DNA of 60,901 nt from Rhodococcoides kyotonense (GTDB taxonomy: Bacteria > Actinomycetota > Actinomycetes > Mycobacteriales > Mycobacteriaceae). Positions 38,627-47,250 of the stretch are shown here, piece after piece (the stretch's first letter is position 1; every line of letters begins with the position of its first letter). Location: the NCBI RefSeq assembly GCF_001645385.1, contig NZ_LVHI01000038.1:124179-185079 (forward strand), in the 5' to 3' direction. The notes under the pieces are model-generated. The model was not told the DNA's origin, ran no database searches, and saw only the letters and a list, made by a program, of their open reading frames with translations. The translations under genes and the position numbers were made by a program.

Positions 38627-39246
38627 AGCCCCACTTTCGGTTTCGACGCCGATGGTCTGATGTCGTCGAGCGTGGTGACGACGGTGTCGACGAGACCGTA
38701 CGCGCGTGCCTGTTCGGCGGTGAACCAGCGGTCACGCTCGGAGTCCGCGGTGACGGTGTCGACGTCGTGCCCGGAATGCTCGGCATTGAGCTTGTGCATC
38801 AACGCCTTCGTGTACTCGAGATTCTCGGCTTGGATTTCGATGTCCACGGCGGTGCCACGAATCCCGGCCGACGGCTGATGCATCATGATTCGAGCGTGCG
38901 GCAGGCTGTACCGCTTGCCCTTCGTTCCCGCGGACAGCAGGAACTGGCCCATGCTGGCCGCGAAACCCATTGCGAGCGTTGACACATCGTTCGGAACGAG
39001 CCGCATCGTATCGAAGATCGCCAGACCCGCGCTGACGGATCCGCCGGGAGAGTTGATGTAAAGGCTGATGTCTCGCCGTGGATCGGACGCCGACAGCAAC
39101 AGAAGCTGCGCGCAGATGCGGTTCGCGATCGCGTCGTCGACCGCGGCGCCGAGCACGACGATGCGTTGGTCGAGCAGCCGGGAGGACAGTTGGTCGTCGA
39201 ACGGCGAGGCGCCAGGTGCGTCGCCGTCGTTCATCATGGGGGTCAT
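38623..39246 (-). CDS. clpP: ATP-dependent Clp protease proteolytic subunit (ClpP3-like, first of pair)
   Basis: A 207-residue ClpP with triad Ser98 (GFAASMG), His123 (MMHQP) and Asp172 (SERDRW). The N-terminus (about 1-17) is extended and acidic relative to its partner, perhaps replacing the propeptide. ATG 39246 has AGGA 6 bases upstream; ATG 39237 is an alternative. Translation is coupled to the second clpP by GTGA. The upstream region carries the PopR-type palindrome (39310-39324) and an extra GGCAGA half-site (39333-39338), consistent with activation by the convergent regulator when housekeeping ClpP activity falls. Confidence 0.92.
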   Translation of the reverse strand: MTPMMNDGDAPGASPFDDQLSSRLLDQRIVVLGAAVDDAIANRICAQLLLLSASDPRRDISLYINSPGGSVSAGLAIFDTMRLVPNDVSTLAMGFAASMGQFLLSAGTKGKRYSLPHARIMMHQPSAGIRGTAVDIEIQAENLEYTKALMHKLNAEHSGHDVDTVTADSERDRWFTAEQARAYGLVDTVVTTLDDIRPSASKPKVGL

Positions 39247-39309
39247 ATCAGTCCTTTCGGTCGGTACGAGAACCAGACTGAAAGCGACAGGCCCTGGAGG
39301 GAAGGATTC

Positions 39310-39324
39310 TCTGCCCGAGGCAGA
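39310..39324 (-). promoter_or_regulatory. PopR-type operator upstream of the clpP operon
   Basis: TCTGCC-CGA-GGCAGA, a perfect palindrome 64-78 bases upstream of the first clpP start, followed by a half-site GGCAGA at 39333-39338. This is the form I know for the PopR site at Streptomyces clpP3. The sequence CGCTGTCGGCA (39327-39337) also resembles a ClgR box with one mismatch. Confidence 0.75.
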
Positions 39325-39401
39325 ATCGCTGTCGGCAGAACCGCTCTGACCAGGCGATTGGGCGTTAGGTGGATAGGGCATGTACGGTAGAGGAACAACG
39401 A

Positions 39402-39475
39402 CGCGGGGTGGAGCAGCTCGGTAGCTCGCTGGGCTCATAACCCAGAGGTCGCAGGTTCAAATCCTGTCCCCGCTA
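39402..39475 (+). tRNA. Initiator tRNA-fMet (CAT)
   Basis: A 74-base cloverleaf with anticodon CAT. The acceptor stem has an unpaired 1:72 (C-T) and the anticodon stem ends in GGG/CCC (CTGGG-CTCATAA-CCCAG), both hallmarks of initiator tRNA. T-arm GCAGG-TTCAAAT-CCTGT is standard. CCA is not encoded. The terminator hairpin at 39484-39517 follows. Confidence 0.95.
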
Positions 39476-39483
39476 CAAATAGA

Positions 39484-39517
39484 AGAACCCCGGGAAGCAT
39501 CAGCCTCCCGGGGTTCT
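39484..39517. terminator. Intrinsic terminator between tRNA and LON-domain gene
   Basis: AGAACCCCGGGA (39484-39495), loop of 10, perfect complement 39506-39517, then TGCTTTC. It ends the tRNA transcript and also lies just past the stop of the convergent gene at 39523. Confidence 0.9.
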
Positions 39518-39522
39518 TGCTT

Positions 39523-40173
39523 TCACCCCTGCAGACGGAACCGGACGATGTCCGTGGCCGTGTCGATGGCGTCGAGCAGCGCACGGAGCCTCTCGCCGGG
39601 TCCCGGTGCTTCGAGGATGGTCTGCCGGTCCGATTCGCCCATCGGCACCTGTGACGCGAGCAGGAACAGGCGCTCTCCCGGATCGTCCGGAAGTGAGGAG
39701 AAGCTCGGCGCGGGAGGCGCCGCGGCATTCTCGGCGGCCGCGAGTTTGCCGACGAGTCGGTACATCTCGTCGATCTTGTCGCGTAGTACATCCAATTCCA
39801 GTGCAGCGAGCGGAGATCGGGGAGGTGCGCCCGACGTCTCGTCCGGCCACGCGCGCACATCGGCCCGTGGATAGGGGTCGTCCTCGAGCCAGACGTCGAC
39901 GCGGATCCGCTCGGCTCCGACGCACTCGATGAGGTGCCGTCCGCCGCCGATGTCTCGGTGACCGACGATGCGAGCCTTCGTCGCCACGTCGTACCGCACA
40001 TCGCCGCCGCCCGCTTCTCTACCGCGCGCAATCAACACGACGCCGAAGCTCGGGTCCTCCGTCGCCAAGCAGTCGCGCAGCATGTCCTGGTACCGCTGTT
40101 CGAAGATGTGCAGGGGCAAGCGCTCACCGGGCAGCAGTGCGCTGCCGAGCGGGAACATCGGAGTCACGGTCAT
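39523..40173 (-). CDS. LON peptidase substrate-binding domain-containing protein
   Basis: A 216-residue protein made of a Lon N-terminal-type domain without ATPase or peptidase: MFPLGSALLPGERLPLHIFE (split, about 6-25) and DPSFGVVLIARGREAGGG (about 40-57) are characteristic. A helical segment (about 125-205) completes it. The family is thought to bind unfolded polypeptides or act as an adaptor, but the function is unproven. ATG 40173 begins MTVTPMFPL. Upstream frame residues are antisense to the hydrolase gene end. It lies 16 bases downstream of the hydrolase stop on the same strand, so it could be the third gene of that operon. Confidence 0.85.
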   Translation of the reverse strand: MTVTPMFPLGSALLPGERLPLHIFEQRYQDMLRDCLATEDPSFGVVLIARGREAGGGDVRYDVATKARIVGHRDIGGGRHLIECVGAERIRVDVWLEDDPYPRADVRAWPDETSGAPPRSPLAALELDVLRDKIDEMYRLVGKLAAAENAAAPPAPSFSSLPDDPGERLFLLASQVPMGESDRQTILEAPGPGERLRALLDAIDTATDIVRFRLQG

Positions 40174-40189
40174 GGTCGTGAGTCTGCCG

Positions 40190-41080
40190 TCAGTCCGATG
40201 CCGCTGTGCTGGTGGGCAATCGAGGGACAGCGTTCGCGGCGAGGAACTCGTCGAGCACGCGGTAGAACAGGTCGGGCTCGTCGAGCTGCGGGAAATGCCC
40301 GGCCGACGAGAAGATCTCGACGCGTGACGCCGGCACCTCACGCCGAATGCTGTCGGCGTGCGACGCGGGAATCATCCGGTCGCGGCCACCCCAGATCAGC
40401 AAGGACGGCATACCTTCGAACTTGTCGAAATGTTGTTTGGCGCTGACGGTTTGACCACGCGGGCCGACGACGGCACGAGTCGACGCAAGGAATGCTTCGC
40501 GAGAACGCTTGTCCGACACGGTCTTGAACGCGCGCCACGTCTCGTTCAGGCTCTTGCCCGGCCGGACGGGGAGACCCCACCGGTTCAGCTGGCCGACGAC
40601 GTTCTCGGTGTTCTTGCGTACCCAGTCCGACGCGAGGAGGGGCAGTACCAACTCGCTGCCGGGAAGCGTCGCCGCCTTGAGGAGGAGCGATACCTCGGGT
40701 CCCAGCCCTCCGCTGCTGACGAGCGCGAGCCGGTCGACGCGCTCGGGAAACAGGTACGTCGCCTGCATGACGATGCCGCCACCGAGTGAATGTCCGACCA
40801 TCGGTGCGGACTCGATCTCGAGATGGTCCAGCAGGTCACGGATGGTGGCCGCGTGCGAGCTCAACGAATAGTCGCCGGACGGCTTGTCCGAGCTCCCGTG
40901 ACCGAAGAGGTCAGGTGCGATGACGCGGTACTTCTCGGACAGGCGCTCGATCTGACCTGCCCAGGACTGGTGTGACCCCAGCAGGCCGTGCACCAGAACG
41001 ACCGGCGGACCGTCGCCCTCGTCGACGTAACGGAGCACGTCCTTGTGCAGCTCCACGCAGTCGAGCTGGTACTCGCTCAT
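40190..41080 (-). CDS. Alpha/beta hydrolase
   Basis: A 296-residue serine hydrolase. VVLVHGLLGSHQSW (about 27-40) gives the oxyanion hole, GHSLGGGIVMQ (about 95-105) the nucleophile Ser, LLIWGGRDRMIP the acidic residue and SSAGHFPQLDEP the catalytic His. A lid region lies around 130-210. ATG 41080 (MSEYQLDC) matches the usual N-terminus, but the frame continues to GTG 41209, which overlaps the synthetase stop as GTGA. A longer, translationally coupled form (339 residues) is therefore possible. The position directly after an A-PCP-TE enzyme suggests it may process or release that enzyme's product. Confidence 0.85.
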   Translation of the reverse strand: MSEYQLDCVELHKDVLRYVDEGDGPPVVLVHGLLGSHQSWAGQIERLSEKYRVIAPDLFGHGSSDKPSGDYSLSSHAATIRDLLDHLEIESAPMVGHSLGGGIVMQATYLFPERVDRLALVSSGGLGPEVSLLLKAATLPGSELVLPLLASDWVRKNTENVVGQLNRWGLPVRPGKSLNETWRAFKTVSDKRSREAFLASTRAVVGPRGQTVSAKQHFDKFEGMPSLLIWGGRDRMIPASHADSIRREVPASRVEIFSSAGHFPQLDEPDLFYRVLDEFLAANAVPRLPTSTAASD

Positions 41081-41205
41081 GGCCCGTTGCACCCCCTCCA
41101 GCGCATCGACGTTCGGCAGACTCACAGTGTCCTGGCCCAACGTACGCGTCTCGGCCGGTGGTGAACAGGTCAAGCCGCGATGCGCCGCGATGGCGGCCGT
41201 GAGCG

Positions 41206-43752
41206 TCACCGGTCGGACTCGAGGGTGCGGTCGATGACCTCGGCGACCTTGCTCACGACCGGTTCGCGCACCAGCCCGATGTGCTCACCCGGCATCTGTT
41301 CGATATCCAGGCGTCCCGGGGCGAGGACTTCCCACGACCGGCGGTCAGCGGTGTTGCTCTCGGTGACGACGACGGTCACCGACCCGTCCCACGGCTTCGG
41401 CGTATGTCTGCGCAGTGCCATCGCTCCGATGATGCCGAACGCGAGCCAACGTTCGGTGGTTCGGAACCGGACGAGTCCGGCGGTCGCGACCTGTGCCCAC
41501 TGACGGGCGACGGCCCGAAAACCGGGCTTGTAGCTTTCCGAATAGGGGTCCGGTGGCGCTGCTTCGAGATGCTCTCCGCCTCCCGGCACCTTGTTCAGCA
41601 GCCACTGGTACAGGCGTGGGTCGAGCAGCACGACACGCTCGACGGTCTCACCGTGCGATTCGAGGACGTGCGCCATCTCGAGCGCGATCCAGGCCCCGAG
41701 CGAGTGCCCGGCCAGCGTGTAGGGCCCGTGAGGCTGCACTTTCTGGATCTCGCGAGCATAGGCCCGCGCGGCCCGGGAGATCGTGCGATGCGGGAGCGCA
41801 CGGGTGTCGAGGCCCCTGGCCTGCAACGCGTACACCGGGCGGCCGGTCAGTCGTTTCGCGAGCGGGGCGAGGCCCACGGCAGGAACACCTGCACCCGCGA
41901 CGACGAACAGTGGCGCTCCCGTCCCTTCCTCACGAAGCGGTACGAGCATCGGGTTCTTCGGTCCCCTGCTGCGATCGGCCGCGGCGAGCCGTCGGTCGAT
42001 CAACTCGGCCAGGCGACGTACCGTCATCGCACTGACGAGGTCGGCCGGGGACAGTTCCACGTGGAACGCCTGCCGGATCTCGACGAGGATGCGCGTCGTC
42101 ACCAACGACGTGGCGCCGAGTTCGGCGAAGTCCGCGTCGCGATGCAGTGTCGTCAACTCCAACTCGCGAGTGACGATGATCGCGAGCCAGTACTCGGTCG
42201 CGCCCGACAGCACGGTTTCAGACGACGCCGCCGCGCCGTGTCGATCCGTCGGAGGTATGGGTGGGAGCGAGGCCCGGTCGACCTTGCCGCGATCCGTGCG
42301 CGGAATCGCATCGAGCCGGGTGACGAACTTCGGCACCATCCAGTCCGGCAGCGTCTCGCGGAGAGCGCCGCGCACGTCCGTGTCGGTGATCGAGTCCCCG
42401 ACGAAGAACACGGCGAGTTCGAGAGCCGAATTGTCCTCGGACGCAATGACGACCGCGTCCGTGACGCCGTCGAGCGATCGCACCGCGCTCTCGACCTCGG
42501 CGGGTTCGACGAGATAGCCGCGGATCTTGACCGCGTCGTCGATCCGGCCGACGAGGTGCAGGACGCCACGTTCGTCGATGCGGCCGAGATCGCCTGTCCA
42601 GTAACGCTGTCGGCCGGAGTCGACGGAGAATCGACGCGCGGTCTGATCGGGCATGTCGAGGTAGCCGTCGGCGAAGCAGTCTCCGGTGACTCGGACCTGC
42701 CCGACCTCACCGGGCCTGGCGAGAACGCCGTCGGATCGCACGATGTCGATGCTCTTGCCTCCGGGGCACCTGCCCGCGTCGAGAAACCCGTCGGGAAGCG
42801 GAGCGCCGGGGACGTAGTGCATCCGCGCGACGGCACCCGCCTCGGTGGTGGCGTACCAGTTCACGAACGTTGCGGCACAGTCGGATTCGTGCCGAAAAGC
42901 GACCACGTCACGTGCATGCAGAGCTTCGCCGTAGGTGATCACGTACTGCAGCGACGGAAACCGACGCGTATCGGAAGGAATGCCCGCGATCGCGCGAACG
43001 AGGGACGGCGAGCAATGCAGCGTCGTCAACTCGTTCCGGGTGACCCAGTCGGTGAACTCCACGGCATGCGCGGCCCGTGGATCGCGACAGTGCACCTGCG
43101 CGCCGCTGAGGATGCCGGCCAGCAACGTGTTGATGCCTGCACCGAAACTGACGGGAAGAGCATTCCCGACGCGGTGGCGTCCGGACAATCCCAGAGTGGA
43201 GCTCACTTCGTACGCCTTGCTCAGGCACATGCGGTTGCTGAGCAGTACGCCTTTCGCGGCACCGGTAGATCCGGACGTGAACGCGATGAGTGCGATGTGG
43301 TTTCCGGTGACCATCGGGAGCGGCACCGACGACACCTCGATGCCGTCGACGTCCTCGATTGCGAGGCGTCGGGCGCTGGACTGCGCGACGATCTGTTCCC
43401 GGCGCGCTTCGGGCAGGTGGGGGTCGAGTGGAACAAGGACCCTGCCCGACGCGAACACCGCGAGCATCAGGACCACTGCGTCGATCGTCGACGAGGTCTC
43501 GACGGCGACGGGTTCTGCTTCGGTCGGCGCGAAGGTCACGACCTTGCGGGCGACCGCATACGTGCGGTGCATCAGATCGTCGAACGTGATGGACCCGTCG
43601 TCGGTCACCACGGCCGTTGCGGACGGCATTGCGTGGGCGACCTCGCAGAGACGGCCGAGAACGGTGTCGCGGACGTCGGGCCTGCTCAGAGGCGCGAGAG
43701 TCTCGTTGAAGCGTCGATCGGCCTCGCGCGCCGTGCTTTCCTGGACCGACAT
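41206..43752 (-). CDS. NRPS-like enzyme: adenylation - carrier - thioesterase (A-PCP-TE)
   Basis: An 848-residue single-module enzyme without a condensation domain. A domain: core A3 FTSGSTGAAKG (158-168), A7 YWTGDLG (384-390), A10 catalytic Lys490 (PRTDRGKVDR). Carrier domain: Ser549 in ELGATSL is the phosphopantetheine site. TE domain: GHSLGA with Ser684, and a His near GEHIGLV at the C-terminus. Where amino-acid-activating A domains have an Asp (FDxS, A4), this has SFGAG (202-206), so an alpha-amino acid is unlikely. An aryl, keto or fatty acid is more probable. A-PCP-TE layout recalls RalA/atromentin-type synthetases. The alpha/beta hydrolase follows. Confidence 0.88.
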   Translation of the reverse strand: MSVQESTAREADRRFNETLAPLSRPDVRDTVLGRLCEVAHAMPSATAVVTDDGSITFDDLMHRTYAVARKVVTFAPTEAEPVAVETSSTIDAVVLMLAVFASGRVLVPLDPHLPEARREQIVAQSSARRLAIEDVDGIEVSSVPLPMVTGNHIALIAFTSGSTGAAKGVLLSNRMCLSKAYEVSSTLGLSGRHRVGNALPVSFGAGINTLLAGILSGAQVHCRDPRAAHAVEFTDWVTRNELTTLHCSPSLVRAIAGIPSDTRRFPSLQYVITYGEALHARDVVAFRHESDCAATFVNWYATTEAGAVARMHYVPGAPLPDGFLDAGRCPGGKSIDIVRSDGVLARPGEVGQVRVTGDCFADGYLDMPDQTARRFSVDSGRQRYWTGDLGRIDERGVLHLVGRIDDAVKIRGYLVEPAEVESAVRSLDGVTDAVVIASEDNSALELAVFFVGDSITDTDVRGALRETLPDWMVPKFVTRLDAIPRTDRGKVDRASLPPIPPTDRHGAAASSETVLSGATEYWLAIIVTRELELTTLHRDADFAELGATSLVTTRILVEIRQAFHVELSPADLVSAMTVRRLAELIDRRLAAADRSRGPKNPMLVPLREEGTGAPLFVVAGAGVPAVGLAPLAKRLTGRPVYALQARGLDTRALPHRTISRAARAYAREIQKVQPHGPYTLAGHSLGAWIALEMAHVLESHGETVERVVLLDPRLYQWLLNKVPGGGEHLEAAPPDPYSESYKPGFRAVARQWAQVATAGLVRFRTTERWLAFGIIGAMALRRHTPKPWDGSVTVVVTESNTADRRSWEVLAPGRLDIEQMPGEHIGLVREPVVSKVAEVIDRTLESDR

Positions 43753-43776
43753 GCGCCTCCCCTTGCCACTGCCGAC

Positions 43777-43847
43777 GGACCACTCAGTAATCGTGCACTA
43801 AACCATCCTTCGGTCTGTTTTACACGTTCACGGTAACTGGGTGGTCC
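43777..43847 (-). promoter_or_regulatory. Nested inverted repeat upstream of the A-PCP-TE gene
   Basis: GGACCACTCAGT (43777-43788) pairs with ACTGGGTGGTCC (43836-43847), 12 bp with one G-U, and inner CGTG/CACG segments add to the symmetry. In the centre, TAAACCATCC and GGTCTGTTTTA form an imperfect TetR-like palindrome. It sits in the 130-base gap that must hold the synthetase promoter and the end of the ABC permease transcript. Confidence 0.4.
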
Positions 43848-43882
43848 GTTTTCCGGCAATTGGTGGCGCTGTTCGGGCCTCG

Positions 43883-46441
43883 TCAGGCCTCGCTGATCAC
43901 CTCCAGTGGGCGGGTGCGCGCGGCCCGGATCGCCGGGAGCAACGCGGCTCCGATGCCGACGACGGCCGAACCGACCAGCATGCCGACCATCTGTCCCCAT
44001 GGAATGGTCAGGACGCCGAGTCCTTCGTCGCGCAGAGTCCGCACGAAGCCCCAGCCGAAGACGACGCCGAGGATCAGTCCGACGATTGCACCGAACAGGG
44101 CGATGAGCATCGATTCGAGATAGATCGTGCGCCTGACCTGCGGACGCTGCATGCCGACGGCCCTCAGCATGCCGATTTCGCGACGTCGTTCGACGACGGA
44201 CAGCGCGAGCGTGTTGACGATGCCGAGGATCGCGATGACCACCGCGAGGGCGAGCAGGCCGTAGAGCACGGCGAGCAACGTGTCGATCTGCTGACTCTGC
44301 GCGCCCTTGAACTCCTCGCGGTCCTGCACCTGGACGACGACGAACGGCTTCACTGCGTTCTCGAGATCGGCACGCAGTTGACCCAGGTCGGTGCCCGGTG
44401 CCGCGCCGATCAGGACGGCGATGTCCGAGCGCACGACTCCCGGCGTGACTGCCTGGTAGACGTCGTCGGACAGGATCCAGTCGCCGACGAGAGGGTTGTC
44501 GGCGAAGATCGTCGTCACCTCGACCGAGACGGACTTGCCGTCGAGCGAGACCATGTCGATGGTCGACCCGAGCGGCCAGTCGTTGTTCTTCGACGCCGAC
44601 TCGGACACGCCGATGCTGTTCGGCGTCTGTTCGCCGGATCCCGCCACGACGCTCTGATCGAAGAGACCGTCGGGGCTGCCTTCGAGGGCGACGCCGAACG
44701 CCTGCTCGTCGTCGATCTTCACCGACACGGGATGCAGGATCGCGACGCGTTCGACGCCGGGGACGTCCCGTGCGGCCCGTCCCGCGCCCGTCGGCACGCC
44801 GATCGACGGCGGCCCGCTGAAGATGTAGTCGGCTTCGATGCCGTTGTCGACGAGCGCGTCGACGCTCGCCTTGGCGGTCGAGCCGAGCACCCCGATGACG
44901 GAGACGAGCATCAGACCGAGCATCAGTGCGAACGCGGTTGCTGCCGTGCGCCGCGGATTGCGCACCGAGTTGGTTCGCGCGAGGCGTCCGATGGCGCCGA
45001 ACGGCCTGGTCAGCACGGCGCCCAGCGCGCCGACGATCGGCCTGGACAGCGACGGTGCGGCGAGTGCGACGGCCACGATGACGGCAACCGCACCGACTCC
45101 GACGGTCGCGGCGGCGCCACCGCCGGTCGACTGCGCCCCGACGACGAGGGCGAGCAGACCCAGCACACCGAGTACTGCGCCGACGACTGTGCGCACGCGC
45201 AGACTGTCGCCGGTGGACGCGAATTCCTCCCGCATGGCGGCGACGGGTGGAATGTTCGCGGCACGCCGCGCGGGCGCGTACGCGCTCAGAACGGTGACGA
45301 CGATGCCGACGGCGAACGCGACGATCACCGTTCGGGGTTCGAGAGCCAGTGTGCCCGAGGGTAATCCGAGATCGAATGCGTTGAGTAGCTCCCGTAGGCC
45401 GTATGCGAGACCGACGCCTCCTGCGAATCCGAGTGCGCTACCGATGATTCCGACGACGAGGGCCTCCAGCACGACCGATCGGCTCACCTGGCCGCGGCTG
45501 GCACCGATCGCCCGCAGCAGTGCGAGTTCGCGGACGCGTTGCGCGACGATCATCGAGAAGGTGTTGTAGATGATGAATGTGCCGACGAGAAGCGCGATCC
45601 CGCCGAACGCCAGCAGGAAGTAGTTCACGAACGACAGCGCGGTCTCGACCTGGGCCTGCGCCTCGTCACGCACCTCGTCGGCCGTCTGTACTTTCAGGTC
45701 GGGAAGGGCGGCGGCGATCTCGTCGCGCAGATCGCTCTGGGTAAGACCCTGTGCCGCAAGGTCGTTTCCGGCAGTATCACCGCCCGCAACGTCGTAGTAC
45801 TGCACGTGCGTGCCGTCGGTGAACAATTCGTCGGCCTGCGACTCGTAGAACTGCAGGCCGATGTATCCGCCGGATTCGACGGGTGTGTCGTAGATGCCGA
45901 CGATGGTCACGTCCACGGTGCCCTTGGACGGTACGAGGACCTGCGTCGCGTCGCCGACGGTCAGTCCGGATCTCGTTGCGCCGCCTTCGTTGACGACGAC
46001 CTGGCCGGGTGCGGTGGGCGCTGTTCCTGCGACGAAGACGGCGGGGTCGCCGAGGCGTCGATCGTCGGCCAGGTAGGCCTCGCCCACCGTCGGCGCGCCT
46101 CCGGTCTGCACCGCGGCGCCGTCCTTGCCGAGGAGCACGACCTGTCCGCCCACGTACGGTGCGACCGCGCGCACGTTCGGAAGGGCTGCAATGACATTCG
46201 CGTCGTCGACCGGTACCCCGCTCGACCCGGCTTCCTGCGCGCTGACGCGGACGTCGGCACCCTGCGCGGTGTCGGAGAAGATGGACGAGAAGGTGCGCTG
46301 AAGCGTGTCGGTGAAGACGAACGACCCCGACACGAACGCGGTGCCGAGCACGACCGACAGCACGGTCAGCGCGAGTCGAACCTTGTGTGCGGCAAGATTT
46401 CTGAGCGACACCTTGCGCATGGGGTTGTGAGTGCGCGACAT
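43883..46441 (-). CDS. ABC transporter permease with two FtsX domains (MacB/LolCE-like)
   Basis: An 852-residue membrane protein. An N-terminal helix (about 18-40) and large extracellular domain (about 50-240) precede a first FtsX domain with three helices (about 265-400), then further helices (about 410-500), a second extracellular domain (about 520-700) and a second FtsX domain (about 710-850). MLRAVGMQRPQVRRTIYLES is the conserved loop that couples to the ATPase. Such transporters export lipids, peptides or drugs, or signal mechanically. The ATPase gene ends one base upstream of this start, so the two form one operon. Confidence 0.9.
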   Translation of the reverse strand: MSRTHNPMRKVSLRNLAAHKVRLALTVLSVVLGTAFVSGSFVFTDTLQRTFSSIFSDTAQGADVRVSAQEAGSSGVPVDDANVIAALPNVRAVAPYVGGQVVLLGKDGAAVQTGGAPTVGEAYLADDRRLGDPAVFVAGTAPTAPGQVVVNEGGATRSGLTVGDATQVLVPSKGTVDVTIVGIYDTPVESGGYIGLQFYESQADELFTDGTHVQYYDVAGGDTAGNDLAAQGLTQSDLRDEIAAALPDLKVQTADEVRDEAQAQVETALSFVNYFLLAFGGIALLVGTFIIYNTFSMIVAQRVRELALLRAIGASRGQVSRSVVLEALVVGIIGSALGFAGGVGLAYGLRELLNAFDLGLPSGTLALEPRTVIVAFAVGIVVTVLSAYAPARRAANIPPVAAMREEFASTGDSLRVRTVVGAVLGVLGLLALVVGAQSTGGGAAATVGVGAVAVIVAVALAAPSLSRPIVGALGAVLTRPFGAIGRLARTNSVRNPRRTAATAFALMLGLMLVSVIGVLGSTAKASVDALVDNGIEADYIFSGPPSIGVPTGAGRAARDVPGVERVAILHPVSVKIDDEQAFGVALEGSPDGLFDQSVVAGSGEQTPNSIGVSESASKNNDWPLGSTIDMVSLDGKSVSVEVTTIFADNPLVGDWILSDDVYQAVTPGVVRSDIAVLIGAAPGTDLGQLRADLENAVKPFVVVQVQDREEFKGAQSQQIDTLLAVLYGLLALAVVIAILGIVNTLALSVVERRREIGMLRAVGMQRPQVRRTIYLESMLIALFGAIVGLILGVVFGWGFVRTLRDEGLGVLTIPWGQMVGMLVGSAVVGIGAALLPAIRAARTRPLEVISEA

Positions 46442-46442
46442 G

Positions 46443-47174
46443 TCAGACCGTCTCCAGCTGCTTCATGCGGTCGAGCACGGCCTCGGCGGTCGGGTCGGCG
46501 AGATGATCGATGACCGCACCGTCGGCGAGGAACACGACGCGGTCGGCGTAGCTGGCAGCGCGGGGGTCGTGCGTGACGATAACGACGGTCTGGTCGAACT
46601 CATCGGCTGCGGTCCGCAGAATGCCGAGGACCTCGCCCGAGGAGCGCGAATCGAGATTGCCGGTCGGCTCGTCGCCGAAGACGATGTCGGGGCGCCCGAC
46701 GAGCGCACGGGCGCACGCGACGCGCTGCTGCTGTCCACCGGACAGCTGGCTCGGGCGGTGACCCAGCCGGTCGGTCAGACCGAGCCGGGTGACGACGGTG
46801 TCGAGCCACTCCTCGTCCGGCGTGCGGCCGGCGATGTCGAGCGGCAAGGTGATGTTCTCCAGCGCCGTCAGCGTCGGGACGAGGTTGAACGACTGGAACA
46901 CGAAACCGATTCTGTCCCTGCGCAATCCGGTCATCTGCTTGTCGGACAGGTCGGTCAGTTCGGTGTCACCGATCGTGACGATGCCCGACGACGCCGTGTC
47001 CAATCCGGCGAGGCAGTGCATCAACGTCGATTTGCCGGAACCCGACGGTCCCATGATCGCGGTGAACTCGCCGCGCGCGAACTGGACGCTCACGTCGCGC
47101 AGCGCGTGAACCTGTGTGTCTCCGGTGCCGTACGTCTTGGACAGTGCGACCGCGCTGGCGGCGATTTCAGTCAT
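46443..47174 (-). CDS. ABC transporter ATP-binding protein (MacB/LolD type)
   Basis: A 243-residue ABC ATPase. Walker A GPSGSGKST (about 42-50), Q-loop FVFQSFNLVPTLTALENI (about 89-106), signature LSGGQQQRVACARAL (about 143-157), Walker B IVFGDEPTGNLD (about 163-174) and His switch VIVTHDPR are complete. It energises the FtsX-type permease whose gene begins two bases after its stop codon region (46443 and 46441). ATG 47174; the gene is divergent from nfo (76 bases apart). The substrate is unknown. An adjacent two-component or regulator gene, often seen with bacitracin-type systems, is absent. Confidence 0.92.
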   Translation of the reverse strand: MTEIAASAVALSKTYGTGDTQVHALRDVSVQFARGEFTAIMGPSGSGKSTLMHCLAGLDTASSGIVTIGDTELTDLSDKQMTGLRRDRIGFVFQSFNLVPTLTALENITLPLDIAGRTPDEEWLDTVVTRLGLTDRLGHRPSQLSGGQQQRVACARALVGRPDIVFGDEPTGNLDSRSSGEVLGILRTAADEFDQTVVIVTHDPRAASYADRVVFLADGAVIDHLADPTAEAVLDRMKQLETV

Positions 47175-47250
47175 GCAGGACAGTGTTCCCTGCTTTCGGT
47201 CGTCGCACTATCGGGGGACACCCTGAGAAGTCGCTCCTACTATTGGACTC

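Noticed and set aside
38027..39246. Housekeeping clpP1P2 locus
   Set aside because: No trigger factor or clpX gene is adjacent; instead a PopR-like regulator and a PopR palindrome are. An accessory pair fits better, though the rest of the genome is needed to be certain.
41281..43836. Plus-strand open frame of 851 codons opposite the A-PCP-TE gene
   Set aside because: It mirrors the synthetase almost end to end, has His/Arg/Asp-rich low-complexity translation and no recognisable domain.
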